64,000 bases of DNA from positions 398,741,886 to 398,805,885 of the forward strand of contig CM077666.1 in assembly GCA_039707655.1 (NCBI GenBank), given 5' to 3'. Both the position numbers and the translations under genes were made by a program. The stretch comes from Elymus sibiricus. Its lineage: Eukaryota; Streptophyta; Magnoliopsida; Poales; Poaceae. Position 1 is the first letter of the stretch; each line of letters opens with the position of its first letter. The notes beneath the pieces are model-generated. The model did not search any database, had not been told where the DNA came from, and saw only the letters and a list, made by a program, of their open reading frames with translations. This document shows positions 11,546 to 22,871 of this stretch, piece by piece.

Positions 11546-12157
11546 TTAGACTTCGACGGCTAGAGCCACCGTGTGTTCCTCTGTTCGGAGCGAGCGTTCG
11601 ATATTGCCATTAATGGTAATAATGCCCCTTGGTCCTGGCATCTTGAGCTTCAAGTATGCATAGTGTGGGATGGCGTTAAAGCGGGCGAACGCTGTCCGAC
11701 CGAGGAGTGCATGATAACCGCTGCGAAAAGGGGCAATATCAAAGATCAAGTCCTCGCTGCGGAAGTTATCGGGCGAACCGAAGACTACTTCCAATGTTAT
11801 GGATCTCGAGCAGCATGCTTCGACGCCTGGGATTACACCTTTAAAGGTGGTGTTACTGGGTTTAATCCTTGACGGGTCGATCCCCATTTTCCTCACTGTG
11901 TCTGAGTAAATCAGGTTGAGGCTACTGCCTTCGTCCATAAGGACTCTGGTGAGGTGAAATCCATCCACGATGGGGTCGAGCACTAGAGCCGCTGTTCCTC
12001 CATGACGGATACTGGTCGGATGGTCTCGACAGTCGAACGTGATCGGGCAAGCCGACCACGAGTTGAATTTCGGGGCTACAGGCTCTAAGGCGTAGACATC
12101 CCGAAGTGCGCGTTTCCGTTCCTTCTTTTGTATGTGCATGACATGAATCATGTTCAC
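11546..12157 (-). pseudogene. E5 aspartic-protease-like domain of gag-pro
   Basis: 203 open codons. The fold is recognisable: LMDEGSSLNLIYSDTVRKMG at about residue 75 corresponds to the active-site loop, followed by FKGVIPGVE and YHALLGRTAFARFNA (the second hydrophobic-Gly motif). The catalytic triplet reads D-E-G-S instead of the usual D-[TG]-G-[AS], as in many Tat-type proteins, so activity is uncertain. Separated from gag by stops and shifts. Confidence 0.7.
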
Positions 12158-12250
12158 GGTTTTGACCTCTGGAGGGAACTGCTTTTGGCCTCCATTGTTC
12201 GGCCCACGAGGTTCATCGTCATCCTCGCTGCGGGGACCCTTGCTCTGCTC

Positions 12251-14770
12251 CTAGTCTGTGATCTTGCCGGCCTGTTTGATTACCCAACAGTTGCGGTTGG
12301 TGTGGTTGGTGGGCTTATCCGAGGTACTGTGGACCTGGCAGGGCCTGTCCAAGATTCTGTCTAATGCGGTCGAACCGTCCCGGTTTCCTTTAGAAGGTTT
12401 CTTCCGCGGTCCTGACTTCGAGCCGCTGAACCCGACGTTTACCGCTGCATCATCGGCTTCACTGCCGTTGTTAGTGTGCCGGCGCTTGTTATTCTTGTTG
12501 CGCCGGGGTTTCCCGTTCCCATCTCTGGCCTCTGAGGTGTTAGGGTCTTCGGGGTGGTTGCTTCGACGAGCTAACCAGCTATCCTCACCTGCGCAAAAGC
12601 GGGTCATTAGGGAGGTAAGGGCCGACATTGTTCTCGGCTTATCCTGGCCGAGCTGGCGGGCGAGCCACTCGTCCTGAATACTGTGTTTGAATGTGGCGAT
12701 TGCTTCGGCGTCCGGACAGTCGACAATTTGGTTCTTCTTAGTCAAGAACCGGTTCCAGAATTGCCGAGCTGACTCCCCGGGCTATTGAATTACGTGGCTC
12801 AGGTCGTCGGCGTCCGGTGGCCGAACATAGGTGCCTTGAAAGTTAGCTCGGAATGCATCCTCGAGCTCTTCCCAGCTCCCGATGGAGTTATCGGGTAGGT
12901 TGTTTAGCCAATGCCTTGTTGGTCCTTTGAGTTTCAACGGTAAGTATTTAATGGCGTGGAGATCATCTCCTCGGGCCATATGAATGTGGAGAAGAAAGTC
13001 TTCGATCCACACGGCTGGGTTAGTTGTCCCATCGTACGGTTCTATATTCATGGGTTTAAACCCTTCGGGGAACTGATGCTGCATCACCTTGTCAGTGAAG
13101 CACATTGGGTGTGCGGCGCCCCTGACCCGGGCCACATCGCGCCAGAGATCGGTTGTCATCTGGGCACGGTGCTGCTCCCGAGCTCTGTCGTTCCTGTCGC
13201 GCCAGGCTTGGTATCCGTCCCGTCCAGTGGACGCGTGTTTTATGGATCCATAGATGGATCTTGACTGGATTCCTCTGGCGTTCAGGTCGCGACGCAGATC
13301 ATATTGGTCATCCGGTTGAACCGGGTCTTTGCCTGCTCGGCGAGGAGGCGCGGGTGGGTATTCGGTTTCTCCGGCCGCCCTATCCCGTCCTTGAGGGGGC
13401 GCGGGTGGGAGTTCGGTTTCCCCAGCCGTCCTATCCCGTCCTTGAGGGGGCGGTCGGGCTGGCTTGCGTAAGTTCGTCTAGGAGGCATGGGCTCAAGGGC
13501 CTCATCCTCAAATTCTGGGAGCAGGCGCCGCCGTGGGTAACTCTTGTATTAACCCTGACGTTGATCGTCAAGGCCTTCTTCAGCAGCTAAGACCATCGTC
13601 CTTCTGTCGTTGAGCTTATCCTGTTCGGCTTTTAGCTGTTGTTGCTTCCTCTTCAAGCTTCGGGCAGTGGCGATGAGTTGCCGCTTGAATCTCTCTTGCT
13701 CCAGGGGGTCCTCTGGGACGATGAAGTCCTCGGGTCCGAGGCTATCCTCCTCTTCGGACGGAGGGAGGTAATTGCTGTCCTCGGAGTCCTGGGGGTCCTC
13801 AGGGCTGCCTTGGTTCTCGTGCCCTTCAGGGGCATCATGGTGCTGTTCGGGGGTGTTGTCGCCGAGCTCCCCCATGTTATCCGGAGTGTCGTTATCTCCG
13901 ATGCCATTTGTGTCTGTGTTATTTTCCTTGCCCTTTCCTCACCCTCTGGCTCGCCGTCGTCGGCGTTTGGGTGGTTCCTCGGTGGGGCCGTCGCCGTCCT
14001 TCATGGTCGTGTCGCCATCTTTCTTGGGGGTGTCGACCATGTAAACGTCGTAGGTGGAGGTGGTGGTCCACTTTCCGGTGTTGGAGGTGGCAAGGGAGGG
14101 AGCCGTATAAGGCGGGACGTCGCTATCCTCATCCATGTCGTCAGCCTCGTTGGAGGCGTAGTCCAGCATGTCGGTTAAATCCTCGACAGTGGCTACCAAG
14201 TGGGTGGTGGGTGGAACGCAAAATTCCCCGTAGTTCGCCTCCTGCCCGACCTGCTCCTGGTCTGAGGACGGGCCATCTGCGATACTCATCATCTGGATCC
14301 GATCTAACATCTCACTTAAAAGCAAGAGGTCCACCGGACCCATCCTTGGGCATAGTTCGGAGTCGAACTCTGGTGCGCCGTCGTCGGAAGTGTGCTCAGC
14401 CAAGGGTGGCCCTTGGTTTTCTGGCGCCGGAGTTGGATCCGAGCTCAAGGCCAGATCCGAACTGGGGATCGGCCCGGAAATGGGGCCGAGGAGAGGATTC
14501 GAGGTTAAGGCCTCGGGGTTATTAGGCTCCTCAGGTAAAGCTGAGAATCTAGTAAAGGACCAGATCGCCCCGAGAATCGGCGACATACTCTAGGTTGCCG
14601 AATCTGATTTCCTGCTCATGGGCGAACCTGTCAACCTGGTCAAGGTGACCGGTCAGATCGGCGTGCAGCACAATGCTGCTAAACGCGAAGAGCTGTCCGG
14701 GGACGAAGATGTTCCCGCTGCGGATGCCATCGCTGATGAGAAGGCGAGCCATTGATCCTTGGTGACCCAT
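12251..14770 (-). pseudogene. E5 gag, fragmented by frameshifts
   Basis: The likely start is ATG at 14770, just after the primer site (MGHQGSMARLLISDG). An acidic, Pro/Ser-rich region (14586-13939) ends in a basic run (KRRRRRARG). A Glu-rich and coiled-coil part (13875-13549), a Pro-rich repeat (13488-13282) and the gag capsid core (13159-12782: EPYDGTTNPAVWIEDF, YLPLKLKGPTRHWLNNLP, WEELEDAFRANFQGTYVRP) come next. The C-terminal part (12745-12251) has DCPDAEAIATFKHSI and a basic, Asn-rich tail without an obvious CCHC knuckle. These pieces lie in different frames, so the polyprotein is broken at several places. Confidence 0.75.
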
Positions 14771-14777
14771 GGCGTAA

Positions 14778-14795
14778 CTCTCAATGAAAGCACCA
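14778..14795 (-). promoter_or_regulatory. E5 primer binding site
   Basis: The minus strand reads TGGTGCTTTCATTGAGAG, starting one base inside the 5' LTR. The leading TGG fits a tRNA CCA end; the tRNA is not assigned. E10 has the same site. Confidence 0.7.
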
Positions 14796-14796
14796 A

Positions 14797-15284
14797 TGTC
14801 GGTACCAAAACCGGCAGATCTCAGGTAGGGGATCCGAACTATGGGTCTAGGAGTCAATGATTAACAGGGAACGTAGAGACAACGATTTACCCAGGTTCGG
14901 GCCCTCTCGAAGAGGTAAAACCCTACGTCCTGCTGGATTGTATTGATGTGATTTTATGAAGGTTACAGAGTTGATCTACCTCGAGATCGGATGGACTATA
15001 CCCTAGATGGTTATGATGGTTCTGTGTCTCTTCGGACTAAACCCTCTGGCTTATATAGACACCAGAGGGACCTAGGGTTACATATGGTCGGTTGCCATTA
15101 GGGGATAAACATGCCGGTTACACTAATTATTCCTTGGAGGAGACGCCAAGTCTTCGGAGGTTTCCTTCTGGTGCACGGGGTCGCCTACCATCCGGTCTTC
15201 TTGACGAGCAAAGATCGGCCCATTAGTCCAGCCTATTAGAGATAGGCCGGCAGCCCGAGTACCCCCTAATCCGGGACACCCTCA
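14797..15284 (-). repeat. E5 5' LTR with TATA box
   Basis: Plus strand TGTCGGTACC...CACCCTCA. A TATA box (minus strand CTATATAA) lies at 15051-15058 and is the probable E5 promoter. Confidence 0.93.
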
Positions 15285-15289
15285 GAGGG

Positions 15290-15641
15290 GGCCAGAGGCC
15301 AGCTGTGGGCCCCACAAGGCATCAGGGCGCGCCCAGGGGGGCCGCGCCCTGTTGCCTTGTCGGCAACTGGTGGGTCCCCTCTGGTATTTGTTTTCTCCAG
15401 TATTTTTTATATATTCAATAAAAAATCTCCGTGAAATTTCAGGTCAATTGGAGCTCTGTAGAATAGGTATCTCTGATGTGGCTATTTCAGGTCCAGAATT
15501 CCAGCTGGCGGCATTCTCCCTCTTCATGTAAATCTTGCAAATTAAGAGAGAAAAGGAATAAGAATTGTACCATAAAGTGAAATAATGATAAAAAACATAA
15601 TAAATAACAGTAGGAAATCATGATGCAAATTGGACGTATCA
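15290..15641 (-). repeat. E4 5' LTR, part 2 (U3 start)
   Basis: Continuation of the LTR after the second TSD copy. It contains a long palindrome: arms 15314-15331 and 15343-15360, in which ACAAGGCA pairs with TGCCTTGT and AGGGCGCG pairs with CGCGCCCT. The outer LTR end (minus strand TGATACGTCC) is at 15641, abutting E3 gag. Confidence 0.92.
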
Positions 15642-16714
15642 CATGTCCATCAATATTATCAACCAAAAGATCTTTAACCATTGCAATATTAGGTTCAACT
15701 TTAATTTGTTCAGAAGGTCTAGGTGCTCTAATATTACTTTTATAAACCACAGTTGAAGCTTTAGCATGTTCGTTAATCCTAACAGGGAAAGGAGGTTTCT
15801 CAATATAAGCAGTAGGCACAACTGGATCAACATGGTAAACAATTGTTTCTTCTTTAACACTAACAGGTTCTTCATTCAATTCAATAGGTGGATGATATTT
15901 AAACCATTTCTCTCTAGGGAGATCAACATGAGCAGCAAAAGATTCACAAAAGGTAGCTACTATCTCAGAGTCAAGTCCATATTTAGTACTAAACTTATGA
16001 AAAGCATCAGTTTCCATAAAAGATTTAACACAATCAAACTCAAGATTTATACCTGACTCTTTACCTTTGTTGATTTCCCAATCTTCAGAGTTACGTTTAA
16101 TTCTTTCCAAAAGATCCCATCTGAATTCAATAGTTCTCTTCATAAAGGAACCAGCAGAAGAAGTATCGAGCATGGATTGATCATTATGAGAAAGCCGGGC
16201 ATAAAAGTTTTGAAGAATTATTTCTCTTGAGAGCTCATGATTGGGGCATGTGTGCAACCTATACTTAAGCCTCCCCCTAGCTTGACCGATACTTTCTCCT
16301 TCATGAGTCCAAAAATTATATATAATTCCGATCACGATGAACCAAATGCAATGGATAAAATTTCTGGTGGAATTCCATCTTCAACCGGTTCCAGTCCCAT
16401 GTTTTAGTATCATCACATAGCCTATACCATGTCAATGCCTTTCCCTCCAAAGATAAAGGGAATACTACCTTCTTAATTCCATCTATGGATATACCTGCAA
16501 GCTTAAGCAATCCACAAATTTCATCCACATTTATCAAGTGCATATCAGGATACACCGTTCCATCTCCTGCATAAGGATTAGCTAGCAGTTTATCTACCAT
16601 ACCCGAAGGAATTCATAATAAATATTTTCAGTAGGTTCAATAGGTTGAGGAGCAACTCTCAATGCTTCCAGTCGAGGTGAAGATACCCCGAACAAGCCCC
16701 TCAAAGGATTACTT
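15642..16714 (-). pseudogene. E3 gag, inactive
   Basis: Closely similar to E4 gag throughout (FPLSLEGKALTWYRL, CPNHELSREIILQ). Three breaks are seen by comparison with E4: the start codon is changed (ATG to ACA at about 16715), one base is lost near 16610, and a TA unit is missing in the TA run near 16320, shifting the frame. At the left end the open frame runs on into the E4 LTR, giving a meaningless hydrophobic tail. Confidence 0.85.
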
Positions 16715-16796
16715 TCTGTAGTGACAAGTGACAGTAAATTTCAGCACGTAATATAAATGTTTCCTTACCAAATTCCACTCACCAAAGGCGCTTCAC

Positions 16797-16814
16797 TCCC
16801 CGGCAACGGCGCCA
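16797..16814 (-). promoter_or_regulatory. E3 primer binding site
   Basis: The minus strand matches TGGCGCCGTTGCCGGGGA exactly, complementary to the 3' end of plant tRNA-Asp as known for Athila-type elements. Confidence 0.88.
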
Positions 16815-16825
16815 GAAAAGAGTCT

Positions 16826-18327
16826 TGATGACCCACAAGTATAGGGGATCAATCGTAGTCCTTTCGATAAGTAAGAGTGTCGAACCCAACGAGGAGCAGA
16901 AGGAAATGACAAGCGGTTTTCAGCAAGGTATTCTCTGCAAGTACTGAAAGTAGCGGTAACAGATAGTTTCGGTAGCAAGATAATTCGTAACAAGTAACAT
17001 GTAACAAGTATAATAAAGTGCAGCAAGGTGGCCCAATTATTTTTATAGCAACGGACAAGCCGGAATGAACTCTTATAATAAGCAGAGCATTCTTGAGGAC
17101 ACATGGGAATTTCATCTAGTCACTTTCATCATGTTTGTTTGATTCGCGTTCGCTACTTTGATAATTTGATATGTGGGTGGACTGGTGCTTGGGTGCTGTT
17201 CTTACTTGAACAAGCCTCCCACTTATGATTACCCCCTCTCGCAAGCATCCGCAACTACAAAAGAAGAATTAAGATAACTCTAACCATAGGATGAAACATA
17301 TGGATTTAAATCAGCCCCTTACGGAATAGCGCATAAACTAGGGTTTAAGCTTCTGTCACTCTAGCAACCCATCATATAATTACTACTCCACAATGCCTTC
17401 CCTTAGGACCAAAGATGGTGAAGTGTCATGTAGTCGACGTTCACACGACACCACTAAAGGAAGCACAACATACATAGCATCAAAATATCGAACGAATACC
17501 AAATTCACATGATTACCTATGACAAGACTTCTCCCATGTCCTCATGAACAAAAGTAACTACTCACAAATCATATTCATGTTCAAGATCAGAGGGGTATTG
17601 AATAGCATTAAGGATATGAACATATAATCTTCCACCAAATAAACCAACTAGCATCAACTACAAGATGTAATCAACACTACTAGCAACCCACAGGTACCAA
17701 TCTGATGTTTTGAGACAAATATTGAATACAAGAGATGAACTAGGGTTTAAGATGAGATGGTGCTGGTGAAGATGTTGATGAAGATTGGTCCTCCCACAAT
17801 GAGAGGATCCTTGGTGATGTCGATGGCTTCGATTTCCCCCTCCCGGAGGGAAGTAGCCCCGGCGGAATCGCTCCGCCGGAGAGCAAAATAGCTCCTGCCC
17901 AGGTTCTGCCTCGAGACGGTGGCGCTTCATCCCGAATGTCTTCTTTTGATTTTTTTTCTAGGGCAAATGGCTTCATATAGCAGAAGGAGGGGCCCGGAGG
18001 CCTGCCAGGGGCCCCACAAGCTTGGGGGCGTGCCCCCTAGGCTTGTGGCTGCCTGGTGGGTCCCCTCCTGTTGATTCTTTCGCCAGTATTTTTTATATAT
18101 TCCAAAATAATTCTCCGTAAATTTTCAGGTCATTTGGAGTTGTGCAGAATAACTATCTCTATTTCAGCCCTTTCCGGTCCAGAATTCCACCTGCCGGCAT
18201 TCTCCCTCTTCATGTGAATCTTGCAAAATAAGAGAGAAAAGGCATAAGAATTGTACCATAAAGTGAAATATTGATCAAAAACACAATAATTATCCGTAGG
18301 AAATCATGATGCAAATTGGACGTATCA
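16826..18327 (-). repeat. E3 5' LTR
   Basis: Complete LTR, TGATACGTCC...TCATCA on the minus strand. It contains a GC palindrome at 18014-18048 (CCACAAGC with GCTTGTGG outside, GGGGGC with GCCCCC inside), located upstream of a TATA-like box (minus strand CTATATGAAG near 17978). Confidence 0.92.
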
Positions 18328-19940
18328 ATAAGCCCTTCACAGAGGGAAGCATGGATTTGCAGCGGTGCCAGAGCTCGAAGCTTAAATCAGAGATTAAAGT
18401 AATTTTGAGAGGTATGCTTTCCCTTTCAATGTCACGACAGAGAATTTTCAATATCTTCCATGCTATACACATTATAGGCGGTTTCCAAGTGGAAAGGTAA
18501 AGTTTACTCCCCCTCCAACATACCAACACAAGCCATGGCTAGCCGAATCCTCGGGTGCCCTCCATACCAACAACTTTTTGGGGGAGTTTGTTTGCATTAT
18601 GTAGTTTTGATTTGAGCATAGGACTGGGCATCCCAAATACCAGCCTCTCTCATGCAATGACAAGTGAATAAACACTCATCTCGAGAATAACCCGCTTAGC
18701 ATGGAAGATACTGACCACCCCCTGTCGCTCCATGAGCGGTACGGGCACATAAAACAGATGTTCGTTTGAATGTTTAGAGGTGGCACATGCAAATTTACTT
18801 GGAATGGCAGAGTAATACCGCATATAGGTAGATATAGTGGACTCATCTGGAACAACTTTGGTTTAAGGATTTGGATGCACAAGCAGTATTCCCGCTTAGT
18901 ATAGGCGATGGCTAGCAAATAGATTGAGAAGTGACCAGCTAGAGAGCGAAAACGGTCATAGACATGCATTGCGAATAATTAACATTGAACACGAGCATGA
19001 GTAGGATATCAACACCCTGAACATAAATATCATGGAGGCTATGTTGGTTTTGATTCAACTACATGTATGAACATGCGCCAAGTCAAGCCACTTGAATTAC
19101 TCAGAGGAGGATACCATGCTAACATACTACATCACAACCATTTTAATGCATGTTGACACCCAAGATAAATCATTATCCACTCCTAGCTATTTAAGCATGG
19201 CATGAGCAACTATAATCTCTAATTGTCATCACAAACATGTTTACTCATAATAATGCTGAATCATGAATACTGAGCTAAATATATTTACAAATACAAAAAC
19301 AAGAAGAGTTCATACTAGCTTTTCCTTATCGCAATCACTTCATCAAATGTCGTCATTATTGCCTTTCACTTGCATGACCGAATGATGTGATAATAATAAT
19401 AGTGCAAGTGTGTCGTGGACTAAGCTGGAATCTGTAAACATTTATTCAGAGGAGAAAACAAAGTAATAGTGGCTCGTTGTTAGTCCAGCAATAAAGCATA
19501 TGATAGCCACTCAACATTTTCATCGTGGTCTTCCTCCTTACTACGACTCAATGAAAAGAAAAGAAATTCAGAGAAACACACTAAAATATTTTTGGAGTTT
19601 TTAGTTTTTCTGAAGAAAGCAAATTAATGAAGGAAAAATGAAAAACGAGAAAAACTATTTACACGGGAAAGCTCCCAACAAGTAAAAGAAGAAACGAGAA
19701 ATCTTTTTAGGTTTTCTTTTAATACTACAAATTAACTAAACAAGAAATAAAGTACAACTAATTTTTTTGGATTTTCGAAAAAAAATTCAAACACACAAGA
19801 AGAAAGCGAAAATAAAACAAACATGGATATATAATGAAAAAGGATGAACACCGACAACTGGAATGAATGTGTGGTACATGAATGTAATGTCGGTGAAAAA
19901 TACGTACTCCCCCAAGCTTAGGCTTTTGGCCTAAGTTGGT
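18328..19940 (-). other. E2 3'UTR
   Basis: AT-rich, non-coding. On the minus strand it is related to the plus-strand 3' part of E6 (for example 27340-27990) and to E9 (46700-47290), so these families share a 3' region. Just after the 3' ORF is a perfect small palindrome, CTTAGGC/GCCTAAG at 19917-19935, followed on the minus strand by CTTGGGGGAGT. Confidence 0.75.
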
Positions 19941-20969
19941 CTATGGCCATTCCTGACCTGGATAATGCCCGTGGTGGTAGTTCGGGTTGTACTGAAATGC
20001 AGCTGCCACAGCTTGGCGAGCTGCCTCGTTAAGCCGAGCGGTCTCTGCCGCCCTCTCATACTCCTCAGCCTCCTCCTCAAGTTTGAAAAGTCTATGTCTT
20101 TCCTGGAAATTAAAGAAAGCAAGAGAAGGCAAAACAATATGGAAAACACGACGCCTGTTAAAGATTAGTCTGTATCTGAATGGGGGGTCACCCCTCTCAT
20201 GGAACTGCTGGTGTTCCATTGCATCATAATCAAGAATACTCGGTGGCAACAGGGTATCATTTTGTTTAATGGGCACACCAAGATAAGTGGCTAAGCGAGT
20301 AGCATAAATTCCACCAAAGAAATCACCAACTAAGGCATTATTATGTAAGCGACGTGCGACAATAGCCCCCATGTTAAAGTGTCTATCTCTCAGCACCGCA
20401 CTCTTAATAATGCTCAAGTCAGGGGCGCAAAGATGACTATGGTCATGCTTACCATTAATGCATCTACCAATGAACAGAGCAAAATAATGTATAGCAGGAA
20501 AATGAATGCTCCCCATAGTAGCTTGTGTTGTGCCTCTAGTTTCACCCGTAGTAATGTTCATGAGAAATTCATTGTAGTCAGATTTACGAGGTTCAGTGCA
20601 AGTCCCCCAAAATGGAATTTTACAAGCATAACTAAATTCTTCAACGGACATGCGAACAAGACTTTCATATAAATTAAAGATAACATCATGAGAAGTGTGG
20701 CGAGGTACATACTCGAATTTCTGTACGAAGGAATCAGTAAGGTCATGGTACTGAGGGCACTTATCTGTCAAGAAGTCCGTGAGCTCAGCGTTGCATACGT
20801 ACATATCAAACTCTTCCTTGATACCGGCCCGAATCATGAAAGCATCCGATGGCCACTCGCACAGTAGGACCGAGGCCTCCCGCTGCGGTTCAGTATCTGG
20901 CTCGCATATTGCGGGCCTAGGAGCGCTCTTGCTCAAGGAACCACCATGGAACATCTTCCTAAACATCAT
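19941..20969 (-). CDS. E2 Athila-type 3' ORF (env position)
   Basis: 342 intact codons starting with ATG at 20969. It resembles the ATHILA ORF-1 type of plant retroelement protein and, distantly, the E1 ORF (PAIHYFALFIGRCI against PAIRYFYYVITNSL; then GAIVARRLHNNALVGDFFGGIYATRLATYLGVP). The C-terminus is a Glu/Ala-rich, probably helical segment (LEEEAEEYERAAETARL) followed by an Asn/His/Tyr-rich tail. I see no signal peptide or clear membrane segment, so the traditional 'env-like' label is not supported by the sequence. Molecular function unknown. Its conservation as an open frame in an element that lost pol is notable. Confidence 0.75.
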   Translation of the reverse strand: MMFRKMFHGGSLSKSAPRPAICEPDTEPQREASVLLCEWPSDAFMIRAGIKEEFDMYVCNAELTDFLTDKCPQYHDLTDSFVQKFEYVPRHTSHDVIFNLYESLVRMSVEEFSYACKIPFWGTCTEPRKSDYNEFLMNITTGETRGTTQATMGSIHFPAIHYFALFIGRCINGKHDHSHLCAPDLSIIKSAVLRDRHFNMGAIVARRLHNNALVGDFFGGIYATRLATYLGVPIKQNDTLLPPSILDYDAMEHQQFHERGDPPFRYRLIFNRRRVFHIVLPSLAFFNFQERHRLFKLEEEAEEYERAAETARLNEAARQAVAAAFQYNPNYHHGHYPGQEWP

Positions 20970-21740
20970 CTTCTTCTAAAAATTTCTGAAATTTTTAGTG
21001 ACTCAAAATAAAAGTGAACGAAACTCAACAAAATTGATAGCAACTACTCCCACAAGTATCTAGAGACTATATCATGCATCAAAACTACTTTGGACCATAC
21101 AAATTCAACATGCAAGCTCATAAACATGGTCACCACAGTAGCAAAAGTTTGCAAAGTATAAAGCACTAGAACAAAAACTAATTGGAGCATTGGAGGAGTC
21201 ACATACCAAGGAGCAATTCCTCAAAACAGTTTTGGAAATGGAGTTCCGAGTAAGGAGATCGAAAATCACAGCAAAATGAGCAAGAACACGGGCTTGGGAG
21301 CATGTTTGATTTTTTCTGGAGGAAGAAGAAGGAGATGGGTGGCTGGCATAAGTGAGTGGGTCCCTGTGGGACCCACAAGCCTGCTGGGCGCGCCCTGTGA
21401 GCTTGTGGCTCATAGGTGCACCCCCTCTGGGGTGTGTTCTGTGCCAAAAATTCTTAAATATTTTGGAAAAAATCATACTAAATTATGAAGGCATTCTAAG
21501 AACTTTTATTTTTGGGGCTCTTTTTTGTTGCACGGAAAATTCAGAAAATAGGATAATCATGGCATTTTATTTTATTCAACTACAAATAACAGAGAGCAAA
21601 AGGTGGGTACAGAAAGTTGTGCTTACTAGATTCATCGACCACATGCCCCTCAAAAAGAATCCATTAATAAGGTTGATCAAGTCTTATTAACAAACTATTT
21701 CCGAGTGACATGAAATTGAAGAATTTCCGTGTAACACTAT
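20970..21740 (-). promoter_or_regulatory. E2 spacer with internal U3-like module upstream of the 3' ORF
   Basis: On the minus strand, a palindromic GC block (about 21412-21375: CCACAAGC and GCTTGTGG flanking GGGCGCGCC) is followed by a CT-rich leader (CATCTCCTTCTTCTTCCTCC) and then about 300 bp of AU-rich leader before the ATG at 20969. The E2 LTR shows the same order: palindrome, TATA, CT-rich leader. A TATA match here is weak (ACTTATGCC). The order is seen directly; promoter activity is inferred. Confidence 0.5.
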
Positions 21741-22866
21741 GTTACCTCAACGGGGATATGCATTTTCCCAATGATAAGGATTTCATATTTCCTTTTGACA
21801 GTAGGAAGAGGAAATTTGGAACCTCCAATAGTGATTGTCGAAACTTTTTCAATACAATTGATACCATTCGCCGAACTTTGTTTCTTCGGGAAATAAACCG
21901 TATGCTCATTACCATTGACATGAAAAGTAACCTTGCTTTTGTTTCAATCTATAACAGCCCCTGAAGTATTCAGAAAGGGTCTTCCAAGGATAATCGACAT
22001 GTTGTCGTCCTCGGGCATATCAAGTATAACAAAGTCTGTTAAGATGGTAACATTTGCAACTACAACGGGAACGTCCTCACAAATTCCAGTAGGTATAGAA
22101 GTTGATTTATTAGCCATTTGCAAAGATATTTTAGTAGGTGTAAGCTTATTCAAATCAAGTCTTTTATATAAAGAGAAAGGCATAACACTAACACCGGCTC
22201 CCAAATCACATAAAGCAGTTTTAACATAACTTCTTCTAATGGAGCATGGTATAGTAGGTATTCCTGGATCTCCTAGTTTCTTAGGTACTCCACCCTTAAA
22301 AGAATAATTTGCAAGCATGGTGGAAATTTCAGCTTCTGGTATTTTTCTTTTATTTGTGACAATATCTTTCATGTATTTAGCATAGGGAGACATTTTCAAC
22401 ATATCAATCAAGCGAGTGCGCAAAAAGACAGGTCTAAACATCTCAACAAAGCGCTTAAAATCTTCCTCATCCTTGTTTTTAGATGGTTTAGTGGGAAAAG
22501 GCATAGGTTTCTGAACCCATGGTTCTCTTTCTTTCCCATGTTTTCTAGCAACGAAGTCTCTTTTATCATATCTTTTATTCTTAGGAGGTGGGTTATCAAG
22601 ATCAACAGCAGGTTCTATTTCTACATCATTATCTGGTTGAGCATCATCATGAACATCATTATCATTATCATTAGATGGATGTTCATTACCAGATTGTGTC
22701 TCAGCATCAGAAATAGAAACATCATTTTGGTTCTCAGGAGGTTTTTCTATCTCAGGTTCACTAGAATCATGCAAAGTCCTATCGTTTTTCTTTTTCTTTT
22801 TCTTCTTAGATGGACTAGGTGCATCAGTGTTAATTCTCTGAGAATTTTGTTCAATTCTTTTAGGAT
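21741..22866 (-). pseudogene. E2 gag C-terminus and protease
   Basis: The upstream part is a Lys-rich, acidic linker (APSPSKKKKK...). The protease active site reads ALCDLGAGVSVMPFSLYK, an intact D-L-G-A, followed by VILDMPEDDNMSIILGRPFLNT. An in-frame TGA occurs at 21944, after which the same frame continues (KVTFHVNGNEHTVYFPKK) to about 21741. The first codons of the open frame (22912-22872) are E6 LTR sequence, not gag. The gene continues, across E6, from 29879-31484. Confidence 0.85.
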
Positions 22867-22871
22867 GGCCT

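Larger units (their letters stand above)
5811..15284 (-). mobile_element. E5: non-autonomous Tat-like LTR retrotransposon, complete
   Basis: It has two 488-bp LTRs (5811-6298 and 14797-15284) and the 5-bp TSD GAGGG (5806-5810 and 15285-15289). The gag and protease frames set its orientation as minus, with the 5' LTR on the right. An additional ORF runs in antisense near the 3' LTR, a layout known for the Tat/Ogre/Retand lineage. There is no reverse transcriptase, RNase H or integrase between 10116 and 11545 or anywhere else. The LTRs differ at about 15 positions by eye (about 3%). The leader is very short: gag could start 26 nt after the LTR. Confidence 0.93.
1..15641 (-). mobile_element. E4: Athila-like Gypsy LTR retrotransposon, defective, split by E5
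   Basis: Minus-strand element. Its 3' LTR is cut by the left window edge (1-263). The internal region is 264-4646. The 5' LTR is in two pieces, 4647-5810 and 15290-15641, separated by E5. Gene order on the minus strand is gag, protease, a reverse transcriptase remnant, RNase H, integrase, then a short 3' region with a promoter-like module. The 263 bp of left LTR and the matching end of the right LTR differ at about 8 positions by eye (about 3%). The element ends at 15641 inside the gag-pro of E3, so it inserted into E3; the matching left flank is outside the window. It cannot be autonomous because the reverse transcriptase core is missing. Confidence 0.9.
15642..18327 (-). mobile_element. E3: Athila-like Gypsy element, close relative of E4, right part
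   Basis: What remains in the window is a gag-pro piece, the primer site and the complete 5' LTR (16826-18327, 1502 bp). It is cut on the left by the insertion of E4 in the codons reading DNIDGHV. The remainder should lie left of the window. To the right it abuts the 3'UTR of E2, so E3 inserted in E2. Confidence 0.85.
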
